43,817 bases of DNA from Gemmiger sp. (lineage in GTDB: Bacteria; Bacillota; Clostridia; Oscillospirales; Ruminococcaceae), in the NCBI GenBank assembly GCA_028710135.1, contig JAQUSS010000004.1, positions 1 to 43,817 on the forward strand. Reading direction: 5' to 3'. A model generated the notes under the pieces. That model made no database searches. It was not told the DNA's origin and saw only the letters and a list, made by a program, of their open reading frames with translations. Made by a program: the position numbers and the translations under genes. Positions 14,992 to 23,024 of this stretch are shown here, piece after piece. Position 1 is the stretch's first letter; every line of letters begins with the position of its first letter.

Positions 14992-15675
14992 TTGCAAAAC
15001 ATTATGATTGTTGAGGATGACCGGGCGCTATCCGGCGGCATTGCCCTTGCGCTGCAAGGGGCCGATATTGCCTTTACCCCCTGCTACACCCTGGCGGCCG
15101 CCCGGCAGCAGCTATTTTTTGGCACCACCCCCTTTGATTTGCTGATACTGGATTGCAACCTGCCCGATGGCAACGGCCTAGCGCTGCTGCGCCAGGTGAA
15201 GGCGGCAAGCGCCACCCCGGTAATACTGCTGACCGCCAACGATATGGAAACCGATATTGTTACCGGGCTGGAGATGGGCGCGGACGATTATATTACCAAG
15301 CCCTTTAGCCTGGCGGTGCTGCGCGCCAGGGTGAACACCCAGCTGCGCAAGCGCCCCGCCCCCCACGCCACCGCCTACCGCCAGGCCGGTTTTGTGTTTG
15401 ATTTTTTGGGGATGGCTTTTTACAAAAACGGGGCCGAAATACCCCTTAGCAAAACCGAGCAGAAGCTGCTACACCTGTTGGTTGAAAATAGGGGCGAAAC
15501 CCTGCCCCGCGCCCTATTGGTTGACCGTATTTGGGCAAATAGCGCCGATTATGTGGACGAAAACGCACTTTCCGTCACCATAAAACGGCTGCGCACCAAG
15601 CTGGAGGATACCCCCGCCACGCCGCAATTTATCAAAACGGTGTACGGCATTGGCTACACATGGGCGGTGAAATAA
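14992..15675 (+). CDS. OmpR/PhoB-family response regulator
   Basis: The 227-residue regulator has a receiver domain (acidic pocket EDD at 8-10, phospho-acceptor Asp54 in LILDCNLPDG, Lys in DYITKPF) and a winged-helix DNA-binding domain (about 130-225: ENALSVTIKRLRTKLED, FIKTVYGIGYTW). The TTG at 14992 is chosen because GAAGG lies 7 nt upstream and it yields the usual N-terminus MQNIMIVEDD; the ATG at 15004 would clip the first strand. It overlaps its kinase gene by one base (TAATG). As the kinase frame is broken, the regulator may now depend on another input. The target genes are not evident here. Confidence 0.93.
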   Translation: MQNIMIVEDDRALSGGIALALQGADIAFTPCYTLAAARQQLFFGTTPFDLLILDCNLPDGNGLALLRQVKAASATPVILLTANDMETDIVTGLEMGADDYITKPFSLAVLRARVNTQLRKRPAPHATAYRQAGFVFDFLGMAFYKNGAEIPLSKTEQKLLHLLVENRGETLPRALLVDRIWANSADYVDENALSVTIKRLRTKLEDTPATPQFIKTVYGIGYTWAVK

Positions 15676-16518
15676 TGCAGGCATTTGGCACAAATAAAAC
15701 GATAGAACGACTAAACGCCATGCTGGATAACGCCGAGGCGGGCAACCCCATTGAGCAGGGCTTTGATGAGAGCAAGCTTTCGGCGTTAGAAACACGGTTT
15801 GCCCAGTACCTGGCCGCAAACCGCGCCACCAAAACGCAGCTGGCCGAGGAAAAGCTGAAAATTAGCGGGTTGATTGCCGATATATCGCACCAAACCAAAA
15901 CGCCGCTTGCCAACATTTTGCTGTACACCCAGCTGTTATCCGAGCGTGCGCTGCCCGCGCAGGACAAAGCTTGCCTTTGCGCGCTGGAGCAGCAGGCCGA
16001 AAAGCTGAACTTTTTGGTAAGCGCGCTGGTGAAAGCCTCCCGCTTAGAAACCGGGCTGGTTACGGTAACGCCAAAGCCAAACGCGGTGGCCGGCCTGCTT
16101 GGCCAGGTTTTTGCCCAGGCGCAGCCCCTGGCGGCAGAAAAAGGGGTGGATTTTTGTGGCCGAGCACTGCGATATCCGCGCGGTTTTTGACGCAAAATGG
16201 ACGGCGGAAGCCCTGTTTAACCTGGTGGATAACGCGATAAAATACACCCCCGCGGGCGGCAGCGTGCGGCTAACGGCCACCACCTACCCCCTGTTTTGCC
16301 GCGTGGATGTTGCCGATACCGGCATTGGCATGGCCGAGGGCGAAACCGCCAAAATATTTGCCCGCTTTTACCGCGCACCCCAGGTTGCCGATACCGAGGG
16401 CGTGGGCCTTGGGCTATACCTTGCCAGGGAAATTGTTGCAGCGGAGGACGGCTACATAAAAGTGCGCTCCACCCCGCAAAAGGGCTCGGTTTTTTCAGTT
16501 TTTTTGCCGATGGCGTGA
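15675..16518 (+). pseudogene. histidine kinase split by a one-base frameshift
   Basis: Two frames together make one cytosolic HisKA/HATPase kinase of about 281 residues. Frame one (from the ATG at 15675, coupled by TAATG) carries the dimerisation box DISHQTKTPLANI with His72 and runs to GVDF. The other frame continues with VAEHCDIRAVFDAKW, the N box NLVDNAIKYTP, DTGIGM, FARFYRAP and GVGLGLYLAREI, ending at 16518. Removing one T from the T5 run at 16151-16155 restores a continuous reading frame. As read, translation stops soon after, in the wrong frame near 16190, before the ATP-binding domain. No membrane segment is visible in the first 60 residues, which is unusual for this class. It is either a true pseudogene, a phase-variable tract or a sequencing error. 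Confidence 0.85.
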
Positions 16519-16562
16519 CGGTTTTTTTGGTGGCATACCTAGCATAAAAAGTGGATACGCAA

Positions 16563-16609
16563 AAAAGCCCCTGACCCCTTGCGCTTTGCGCAAGGGGTCA
16601 GGGGCTTTT
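16563..16609. terminator. bidirectional terminator with 22-bp perfect stem
   Basis: Left arm 16563-16584 pairs without mismatch to 16588-16609 across a 3-nt TTT loop; A-runs precede and T-runs follow, so it serves both strands. It sits between the rightward kinase gene and the leftward sulfatase gene that converge here. Confidence 0.93.
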
Positions 16610-16682
16610 GGCGGGGGTTTTGGTTGGTTTTTTTGCTGGGGCTTTTGCCAGGGGGGTGCCGGGGGTTTTGCTGGGGCTTTTG
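16601..16682. repeat. GGGGCTTTTG repeats between converging operons
   Basis: GGGGCTTTTG occurs at 16601, 16638 and 16673. The 17-mer TTTTGCTGGGGCTTTTG is exactly repeated at 16631 and 16666. The tract is G/T-rich on the plus strand and forms the 3' untranslated region of the sulfatase transcript. No gene is seen. Confidence 0.6.
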
Positions 16683-16717
16683 GCCGTGCTTTCTCAAAAT
16701 GGCAGGCCCTGTATGTA

Positions 16718-18223
16718 TTATTTGGTATGCAGGCATTTGCTGCGCACGGCCTGTTCCATCGGCAGGCCGGTATCGTAATCGAGCTGGCGCGGCTCGTAGC
16801 CGTCGCTTTCCCGCTGGCGGGTGTAGCCATCGTTTTCCCACACGGGTTGGCGCTCCGGCCGCCAGGGGCGCGCCGCCCACTGGTAGCCACGGTAGGGGTC
16901 GCGGGTGGCGTTCATGTGGGCCAAAAGTGCATCGTGCAGGCGGTTGCGCTCGGCTTGCAGCGCGGGGTCGGCAATTCGGTTTTCCAGCTCGGCGGGGTCT
17001 TGCCGGGTATCGTAAAATTCATCGGTATCGCAAAGGTAGATGGCCAGCTTATACCGCCCATCGGTGATGGCGCGCATCATTTGCAGCCCGCCAAAGCCAT
17101 CGTGGTCGGCCTCGTAGCGGGTAAACTCGGTGTACACATAGCGGTTGGGGGGCGGGCTCTCCCCTTTTATCTGGCCCAGCATACTGTTGCCCTCCAGGCA
17201 GGCGGGCTGCGGCAAGCCAAAAAAATCCAAAACGGTGGGGGTGATATCAATGTGGGAGGCAGGGGCCTCCACCACCCCGCGCCTGCTTGCGCGCCCATGG
17301 CGTATCAGCAGCGGGATGTTCGCTACCTCCCGATACATGGCCGCGTTTTTGCCGCGCAGGCGGTGGTTGCCCAGCATATCGCCATGGTCGGAGGTATAGA
17401 TGACCAAGGCATCGGGGGCCAGTGTTTCCGCCGCCGCCAAAACCCGGCCCAGCTCGCTATCGGCAAAGCTGTTGCAGCCCAAAAACAAGGCCAACCGGCC
17501 GGTGGGGGCGTTTAGGCTTTCGGGCGGGGCCGCCAGGTTTTGCCCGGCCCAAAGGCGCTGCATTTGGGGTTTTTGGCGCAAATCGTCGGCATAGTTGGCG
17601 CTTTGTGGCATGGCAACCCCACGGTACATGGTGTTGAAGGGGGCCGGGCAAAGGGAGGGGCCGTGGGGTTCATCCAACGAAACCGTGAGGAAAAAATCGC
17701 GGCCGGCATGGGTTTCCAAAAAACTGAGCGCGCGGTTTGCGCAGCGGTGGGCATAGGTAAATTCTGCCGACATATCGGCATCAAACGAGGTTTCGCTTTG
17801 GCGGCTGCGACGTTTATCGGCATCCGAAAGTTCGTTTAGGTAGCAGCGCATATCGTACCAGTAGGTGGGGTCAAAACCCGCCGGGCAGCGGCCATTGCCA
17901 AAATAATCGCTGCCATCCAGGTGCCATTTGCCAATGTAGCCGCAGGGTATGCCACCATCTTGCAGGCGCTGGCCGATGGTTTTTACGGTATCCCCCATGG
18001 CCACCGAGTTGGTAACCATGCCGTTGGAATGTGGGAACAGCCCGGTAAAAACGGCGCTGCGGGCCGGCCCGCACACCGGCTGGCAGGTGTAGGCATTTTG
18101 GTAGCGGAGCCCGGTTGCGGCCAAATGGTCAAGGTTGGGCGTTTGCATGGCCGGGTTGCCATAGCAGCCCAGCATATCGGTGCGGGTGGTATCGGTCATC
18201 AGCAAAATAACCTGTTTGGGCAT
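16718..18223 (-). CDS. type I (formylglycine) sulfatase
   Basis: The 501-residue enzyme hydrolyses sulfate esters. Metal-site motif TDTTRTDMLGCYG (10-22) is followed by the signature CGPAR at 51-55, where Cys51 should be converted to formylglycine. Further landmarks are GYIGKWHL, YTSDHGDMLGNH (metal ligands) and a C-terminal RYKLAIY...FYDTRQDP region typical of carbohydrate sulfatases. No signal peptide is visible, so it acts in the cytoplasm on imported oligosaccharides. AGGAGG lies 7 nt before the ATG. It is the last gene of the glycan operon, 30 nt after GH88. The maturase (anSME) needed for Cys activation is not in the window. Which sulfate position it attacks cannot be read from the sequence. 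Confidence 0.93.
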   Translation of the reverse strand: MPKQVILLMTDTTRTDMLGCYGNPAMQTPNLDHLAATGLRYQNAYTCQPVCGPARSAVFTGLFPHSNGMVTNSVAMGDTVKTIGQRLQDGGIPCGYIGKWHLDGSDYFGNGRCPAGFDPTYWYDMRCYLNELSDADKRRSRQSETSFDADMSAEFTYAHRCANRALSFLETHAGRDFFLTVSLDEPHGPSLCPAPFNTMYRGVAMPQSANYADDLRQKPQMQRLWAGQNLAAPPESLNAPTGRLALFLGCNSFADSELGRVLAAAETLAPDALVIYTSDHGDMLGNHRLRGKNAAMYREVANIPLLIRHGRASRRGVVEAPASHIDITPTVLDFFGLPQPACLEGNSMLGQIKGESPPPNRYVYTEFTRYEADHDGFGGLQMMRAITDGRYKLAIYLCDTDEFYDTRQDPAELENRIADPALQAERNRLHDALLAHMNATRDPYRGYQWAARPWRPERQPVWENDGYTRQRESDGYEPRQLDYDTGLPMEQAVRSKCLHTK

Positions 18224-18253
18224 GAGGGAACCTCCTTTTTATGGCTGCGGCGT

Positions 18254-19426
18254 TTACCAGTAGGGGTGCCAACCTGTGCTGAGGCGGGTAAGTGCTTCGA
18301 GGTAATAGTAATCGCCCCAGATGTTGCACTCGTCCACGCCGCGGTTTTGGCAGGTGTTAAACTGCGAATCCCGCGCATAGGTGCCGTGGAGCAGCAACCC
18401 GTTGGACTGTTGCGTGTTTTGCACGGCGCAGTGTTGCAGCAGGGCGGCCATCAGCTTTTTGGCGGCATCGGTGTAGTAGGCCGCCCGCGCGCCATCCAGG
18501 TACTGCGCCATCTCCAGCATACCGCAGGCGGCCACCGCCGATGCCGAGGAATCGCGCGGTTCGGTGCTGCCATCGCCAAAGGTAAAATCCCAGTAGGGCA
18601 CAAGGTCCTGCGGGAGTTTTGCTAAAAAGAAATCGGTGATGCGGCAAAACGTTTCAATGTATGCGGGGCGGCGGGTGTAGCGGTAGGCCAGGGCCGTGCC
18701 ATAAACACCCCACGCCTGCCCACGCGCCCAGGCGCTGCCATCGCAGTAGCCCTGCGCGGTGACACCCCGCAAGGGTGCCCCGGTTGCGGGGTCAAAAAAA
18801 TAGGTATGGTAGGTGGAATCATCCGCGCGCAGCACATGGTTGAGGGCGGTGTGGATGTGCTGGTTGGCAATCTCGGCATAGTGGGGCTTGCCGCTAACCT
18901 CGCTTGCCCAGTAGAGCAGCGGCAGGTTGAGCAGGCAATCGATGATCAGCCGGTAGTTATCGGGTGCGCCCAGCTTGCCCCAGGCCTGCAAAAAGCCGCC
19001 TTTTTTTTGGAAGCGCCCTGCCAATTGGTCGGCTGCCAAAAGGGCGGCCGCCTTGCCTTCCTCGCTACCGGTCAGCTTATAGGCCGCCACGCAGGAGGGG
19101 GAGTATAAAAAGCCCATATCGTGGTGGTCAACCTCCACATGGTTGCAGATACGCTCCCAAAAGCTATGCACCTGCCACGCGGCAGCATCGCGCAGCGGCT
19201 GCGCATGGGTTGCCTCCCACGCAAGCCACAGTTGGCCTGTCCAAAAGCCGGGTGTCCAATCCAAATTTTCGCTGGCAGAATAAAAATTACCTTCGCTGTG
19301 GGAATATTTAAAGGTGTGCGCAAATTCCGGCAGGCTTGCCTGCACCAGGGCACAGGCCGTTTGTTTGGCCGCGCTTACCTGTGCGGGGGTGATGGGCGCC
19401 ATATTGGCGCGGTAGGGTGTATCCAT
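18254..19426 (-). CDS. unsaturated glucuronyl hydrolase, GH88
   Basis: The 390-residue cytoplasmic enzyme removes the 4,5-unsaturated uronic acid that polysaccharide lyases leave on oligosaccharides. Family landmarks: LDWTPGFWTGQLWLAWE (56-71), DHHDMGFLYSPSC with Asp103, YRLIIDCLLNLPLLYWA with Asp163, and GSAWARGQAWGVYGTALAYRYT. The two Asp residues are 60 apart, close to the catalytic pair (Asp88, Asp149) of the Bacillus sp. GL1 enzyme. No signal peptide. GGAGG lies 8 nt before the ATG. Its presence beside a lyase and a sulfatase is the classical glycosaminoglycan-degradation set. Confidence 0.94.
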   Translation of the reverse strand: MDTPYRANMAPITPAQVSAAKQTACALVQASLPEFAHTFKYSHSEGNFYSASENLDWTPGFWTGQLWLAWEATHAQPLRDAAAWQVHSFWERICNHVEVDHHDMGFLYSPSCVAAYKLTGSEEGKAAALLAADQLAGRFQKKGGFLQAWGKLGAPDNYRLIIDCLLNLPLLYWASEVSGKPHYAEIANQHIHTALNHVLRADDSTYHTYFFDPATGAPLRGVTAQGYCDGSAWARGQAWGVYGTALAYRYTRRPAYIETFCRITDFFLAKLPQDLVPYWDFTFGDGSTEPRDSSASAVAACGMLEMAQYLDGARAAYYTDAAKKLMAALLQHCAVQNTQQSNGLLLHGTYARDSQFNTCQNRGVDECNIWGDYYYLEALTRLSTGWHPYW

Positions 19427-19492
19427 TCAGGTTTCCTCCCTGTTATTATTTACTTTATTTATACTGTTTGTATTTTTTGTAGTGTCGCCCGT

Positions 19493-21463
19493 TTACCATG
19501 CCAGGCAGGTGCCGTTTGGCTGCTGCGGGGTGAACACCAGCACCTTGCCGTGGCCGCAGTAGCCCCCCACATGGAGCAAATTTACCTGGGGGGCACTTTC
19601 GCCATGGCAGGCAACCACCACGGTTTTTTGGCCGTTCTTTTCAAGCTGCACGGCCTGCGCTTTATCGCCCGGCAGGGGTTCGCCCCCTTGGGTAGCGGTT
19701 ACCGGCAGAGGGGTTACCCGGCAAGCGCCCCCGAGCGAAAGTACGGTGATGAGCGCGGCGGGCCCGGTAACCGGCGTGGTTACGCAAAGCACCGGCCCCT
19801 GCGTGAGGCTGTTATAATGCTTGGAATACGGCTGCTGCGTTACCGCCAGCCCGGCGGTTTGCAGCACCGTTACGCTGGCCGCCACGGTGTTGCCCTGCCA
19901 ATGGGCGGTGTTGCCCTGCAAAGCAAGGGTGCCGCTGCCAAAGTGGAAATATTGCGTGGCCGTATGCGTGCCCTTGCCGTACAAAACATCAAACAGCACC
20001 AAAATATCCGGCTTTACAAACACAACCTTGCGCTGCACCACCACCCCGCGGTGGAGGTACCCCAGGTGTGCCCCGCTGGTATAATCTGCTGTGGAGGTGA
20101 AGGCATATTCCGCCTTTAGGGGCGTTGCCACCGCCGCGTAGGCCCAGCTATCGGCGGCGCGGCCAAACGGCTCGTCATCCAGTTGCAGGGTGTTGTGGGC
20201 GGCGGGTTCTTTCAGGCGATGGCGCAGCGGGGTACCCACATAGGTGTAGCGCCCGCTATCCACCAAAACATTTTCCCCACCGTACTGCACATCCAAATGC
20301 AATAGGTCGGCATGGCCATGGCCGCCGCCCAGGCACCCGCAGTGGATATGCGCAAAGGTGGCCTGGGGTGAAAAATCGCTGCGGAGCATATAGTTGTCAC
20401 TATCGGGCAGGAGGGTGGAGGGGCAGAGCGGCGGGGTGGGCTGCACCGGGTTTTCGGCATCCAGCAGCGCGGGGCCGATATCCCACACATTTTCCTCGTA
20501 GTAGCCATCCCCTGCCGCAAAGCGGAGGTAACCATCGCGGAAAAGAAACGCGCCAAAGGCCAGCAAATCCCGCGCATCCACATCATCGCTATCGCTTTGG
20601 CAAAGGATATGCCCATTGGGCATCAGCCATTTTGCCAGGGCGGTAAGCATCCGGTGGGTGGCATCCTCAAGCGCGGGGGGCACCGCCACCCCATTTTGCC
20701 GCGCAACCCACAGGGTATCGGCCGCGCAGTGCACAACCTCGCAGTGGTAAAGGGGGCTTTGCTCCCAGTGTGTGCCATCTTGCATAACGGCGCGGTGCAG
20801 GTTTTCGGCCATGCGGGCCAGGGCGGTTTGCTGCCAACCGGCCCGGTTAAAATAGATGCCCAGCAAAAACAGGCCATGGTCTTGCAAAATACCCCAATTG
20901 CTTAGGCGGTGAAAATCCGTGTAGGCTTCCATCAAATATTCGCCGTGTTGCAGCAGGCTGTTTTCCATGCCTGCCTTTAGGGCGGGGGTAAGTGCCGGGC
21001 TATTTTCAAACAGGCGCAGCGTGCGCAGCCAGTTTCCGCAGCGGATGCCCACCTCCAAGGAGCGCCAGGTATCCTGCTTGCTGGCGGTGGTTAGGGGCAC
21101 CTGCGCCAGCCAGCTTTGCATCAGCCGCGCAAAGTGGTGGGGGTATTGGGGGTCCCCGGTATAGCGCCATGCCTTGCCCAGGTTTAAAAAAATGGTGTGG
21201 CGGTTCAGGGCATACAGCCACTCGGGGTCGCCCGCCGGGATGTGGCTCCAATCCACCGTTTCGTCAAAATGTACCGGGTTGCTGGTTTGCTCCATCTCCC
21301 AATGTTCGCGGAACAAAAAGGTGTTGCCGCAAATTTCATCGGCGCGGCGCACCGCGGCCTGCGCTGCCTGCGGGTAGGCCGCTTGGCAGCGGGCCGCAGC
21401 CGCGGCCACATCGGTGGCCCAAAGCTGGGGTTGGTGGGCGCTTGGTGCATTTTCGTTTTTCAA
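19493..21463 (-). CDS. heparinase II/III-family polysaccharide lyase
   Basis: The 656-residue protein has an alpha-helical toroid N-terminal half and a beta-sandwich C-terminal half of the heparinase II/III type. Likely active-site positions are Asn189-Trp-Gly and EQSPLYH with Tyr239 and His240; the sandwich begins with GGGHGHADLLHLDVQYGG and VDSGRYTYVG. These lyases cleave uronic-acid-containing chains by beta-elimination, making substrates for the adjacent GH88. No signal peptide is visible, so it probably works on imported oligosaccharides. The start is a TTG at 21463 with AAGGAGG 6 nt upstream. Substrate (heparan sulfate, chondroitin, alginate-like) cannot be fixed from sequence; PL12/PL15/PL21 assignment needs a profile search. 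Confidence 0.9.
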   Translation of the reverse strand: MKNENAPSAHQPQLWATDVAAAAARCQAAYPQAAQAAVRRADEICGNTFLFREHWEMEQTSNPVHFDETVDWSHIPAGDPEWLYALNRHTIFLNLGKAWRYTGDPQYPHHFARLMQSWLAQVPLTTASKQDTWRSLEVGIRCGNWLRTLRLFENSPALTPALKAGMENSLLQHGEYLMEAYTDFHRLSNWGILQDHGLFLLGIYFNRAGWQQTALARMAENLHRAVMQDGTHWEQSPLYHCEVVHCAADTLWVARQNGVAVPPALEDATHRMLTALAKWLMPNGHILCQSDSDDVDARDLLAFGAFLFRDGYLRFAAGDGYYEENVWDIGPALLDAENPVQPTPPLCPSTLLPDSDNYMLRSDFSPQATFAHIHCGCLGGGHGHADLLHLDVQYGGENVLVDSGRYTYVGTPLRHRLKEPAAHNTLQLDDEPFGRAADSWAYAAVATPLKAEYAFTSTADYTSGAHLGYLHRGVVVQRKVVFVKPDILVLFDVLYGKGTHTATQYFHFGSGTLALQGNTAHWQGNTVAASVTVLQTAGLAVTQQPYSKHYNSLTQGPVLCVTTPVTGPAALITVLSLGGACRVTPLPVTATQGGEPLPGDKAQAVQLEKNGQKTVVVACHGESAPQVNLLHVGGYCGHGKVLVFTPQQPNGTCLAW

Positions 21464-21501
21464 ACGTTGCCTCCTTCAGTATAGCTGCTTTTATTCGGCT
21501 T

Positions 21502-21528
21502 GGCCACCTGTTTTATAAAAAGGTGGCC
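21502..21528 (-). other. intercistronic hairpin between fucosidase and lyase genes
   Basis: GGCCACCT (21502-21509) pairs with AGGTGGCC (21521-21528) across an AT-rich loop in the 105-nt gap. On the transcribed minus strand no U-tract follows directly, so it looks more like an mRNA processing or stabilising stem than a terminator. Confidence 0.5.
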
Positions 21529-21568
21529 GGCTTTTCTTGTTTTGGGCACTTGCCGCTTTTTGCCGCCC

Positions 21569-22981
21569 CTAATACACGCTAAGGCGACAAAGGGTTGGTT
21601 CGCACCGGGACTCTAAAATGCGCAGCGTTAGCGTGGTGGCCCGCACCGGCGCAAAGTTGCAGATGCGCTTGTTGCCCACCACGGTAAAGGTGGCCACCCG
21701 CTTGCCATCGGCCAACAGCTCGCCCGCTTCTATCCGCTGGCCGGTCAACAAATCCTCGCCCAATACCAGGCAGGAAACACTGGCCGGGGCGGCAAATTGC
21801 AGGGTGATGGCCGCCTGCGCCACCCCGGGGGCCGCTTTCCAAAAGCGTGCCCGGCCGGGGGCCAGTGCCTCCGCTACCGGGTGGCGGGCATCCGCACTGG
21901 TTGCCGTCACCACGGCCCCGGGGGCCTGATCCCACGCAAATTTTTGGGCAAGCAGGGTGCCAAACGCGCCCAGCACCCCCACATCGGGCGGCGCAAGCAG
22001 CCCCGCGGTGTTCGGGGGGATGTTGAGCAGCAGGCTGGCGTTGGCCCCCACCGAACCACAGTAAATTTCAAAAAGTTCTGCGGTGGTTCGGACTTGGGTG
22101 TCCTCCTCGGGGTGGTAAAACCAGCCCGGCCGCAGCGAGGTATCCACCTCCGCCGGGTACCAGGCAAGGGCCCCGGCCCCACGGATGGCCGCCCGGCTGC
22201 CCAAATCCTCATCCTCGGTGGAAACCTGGCGGGCAAAGGCGGCACCGGCGGTTTGTTGCGATTTTGCGGCCACCCGCTCGTTATCCCGCAGGGTGGCAGG
22301 CACCACGCTCCACTCGCTTTTGCGGCCCTTGCCTGCCTCGTTGCCACACCAGCGCACATCCGGCCCGCAAACGTTGATGACGGCATCCGGCTGGCAGCGG
22401 CGAATCTCTTGGTAGTAGGCATCCCAGTCGTATACCTGCTTTTTACCGTTTTTGCCTTCACCGCAGGCACCATCGAACCAAAAGCAGAAAATTTTGCCAT
22501 AGTTGGTTGCCAGCTCGTGCAGTTGGGCCAGGTAATAGCGGTTGTAGGCATCGCCGGTGCCATAGCTTGGCTCGTGCCGATCCCACGGGGAAAGATACAC
22601 CCCAAAGGCAAGGCCCGCCGCCGCGCAGGCCTGCGCAACCTCCCGCACCACATCGCCCTTGCCGTTTTTCCAGGGCGAATACCGCACGCTATGCCGGGTA
22701 TAGGCGCTGGGCCAAAGGCAAAAACCATCGTGGTGCTTGCAGGTTAAAATCAGCCCTTTCATCCCCGCGCTTTTTATGGCCGCCACCCACTGCCCGGCAT
22801 CCAGCGCCGTGGGGGCAAACAGGGCGGGGTCCTCGGTGCCATCGCCCCACTCGCGGTTGGTAAAGGTGGTGATGCCAAAATGTACAAACGCATAAAATTC
22901 CAGCGCCTGCCAGGCATATTGCCGGGGGCTGGGGGTGATGTGGGCGGCTGCGATGATGCGCTCCTGTTCGGTTTCAGGCAT
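21569..22981 (-). CDS. alpha-L-fucosidase, GH29
   Basis: The 470-residue enzyme has the GH29 barrel: EFYAFVHFGITTFTNREWGDG (28-48), LTCKHHDGFCLWPS, GLAFGVYLSPWDRHEPSYG, and IFCFWFDG with the expected nucleophile Asp170. A C-terminal beta domain follows. The ATG at 22981 (MPETEQER) with GAGGG about 7 nt upstream is chosen; the longer frame from 23179 overlaps the upstream transporter gene and is Pro/Trp-rich nonsense. No signal peptide, so it cleaves fucose from imported glycans. Its placement with sulfatase, GH88 and lyase suggests the substrate carries both fucose and uronic acid. The acid/base residue and subfamily (A or B) cannot be assigned by eye. Confidence 0.92.
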   Translation of the reverse strand: MPETEQERIIAAAHITPSPRQYAWQALEFYAFVHFGITTFTNREWGDGTEDPALFAPTALDAGQWVAAIKSAGMKGLILTCKHHDGFCLWPSAYTRHSVRYSPWKNGKGDVVREVAQACAAAGLAFGVYLSPWDRHEPSYGTGDAYNRYYLAQLHELATNYGKIFCFWFDGACGEGKNGKKQVYDWDAYYQEIRRCQPDAVINVCGPDVRWCGNEAGKGRKSEWSVVPATLRDNERVAAKSQQTAGAAFARQVSTEDEDLGSRAAIRGAGALAWYPAEVDTSLRPGWFYHPEEDTQVRTTAELFEIYCGSVGANASLLLNIPPNTAGLLAPPDVGVLGAFGTLLAQKFAWDQAPGAVVTATSADARHPVAEALAPGRARFWKAAPGVAQAAITLQFAAPASVSCLVLGEDLLTGQRIEAGELLADGKRVATFTVVGNKRICNFAPVRATTLTLRILESRCEPTLCRLSVY

Positions 22982-23024
22982 ATGCTTCCCTCTTTTGTTT
23001 CGTATCGTTTTTTGGGGGGTATTT

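Noticed and set aside
14657-15007. Plus-strand 116-codon frame in the gap between regulators
   Set aside because: Cys-rich nonsense without a ribosome site, overlapping regulatory repeats and the promoter of the next gene.
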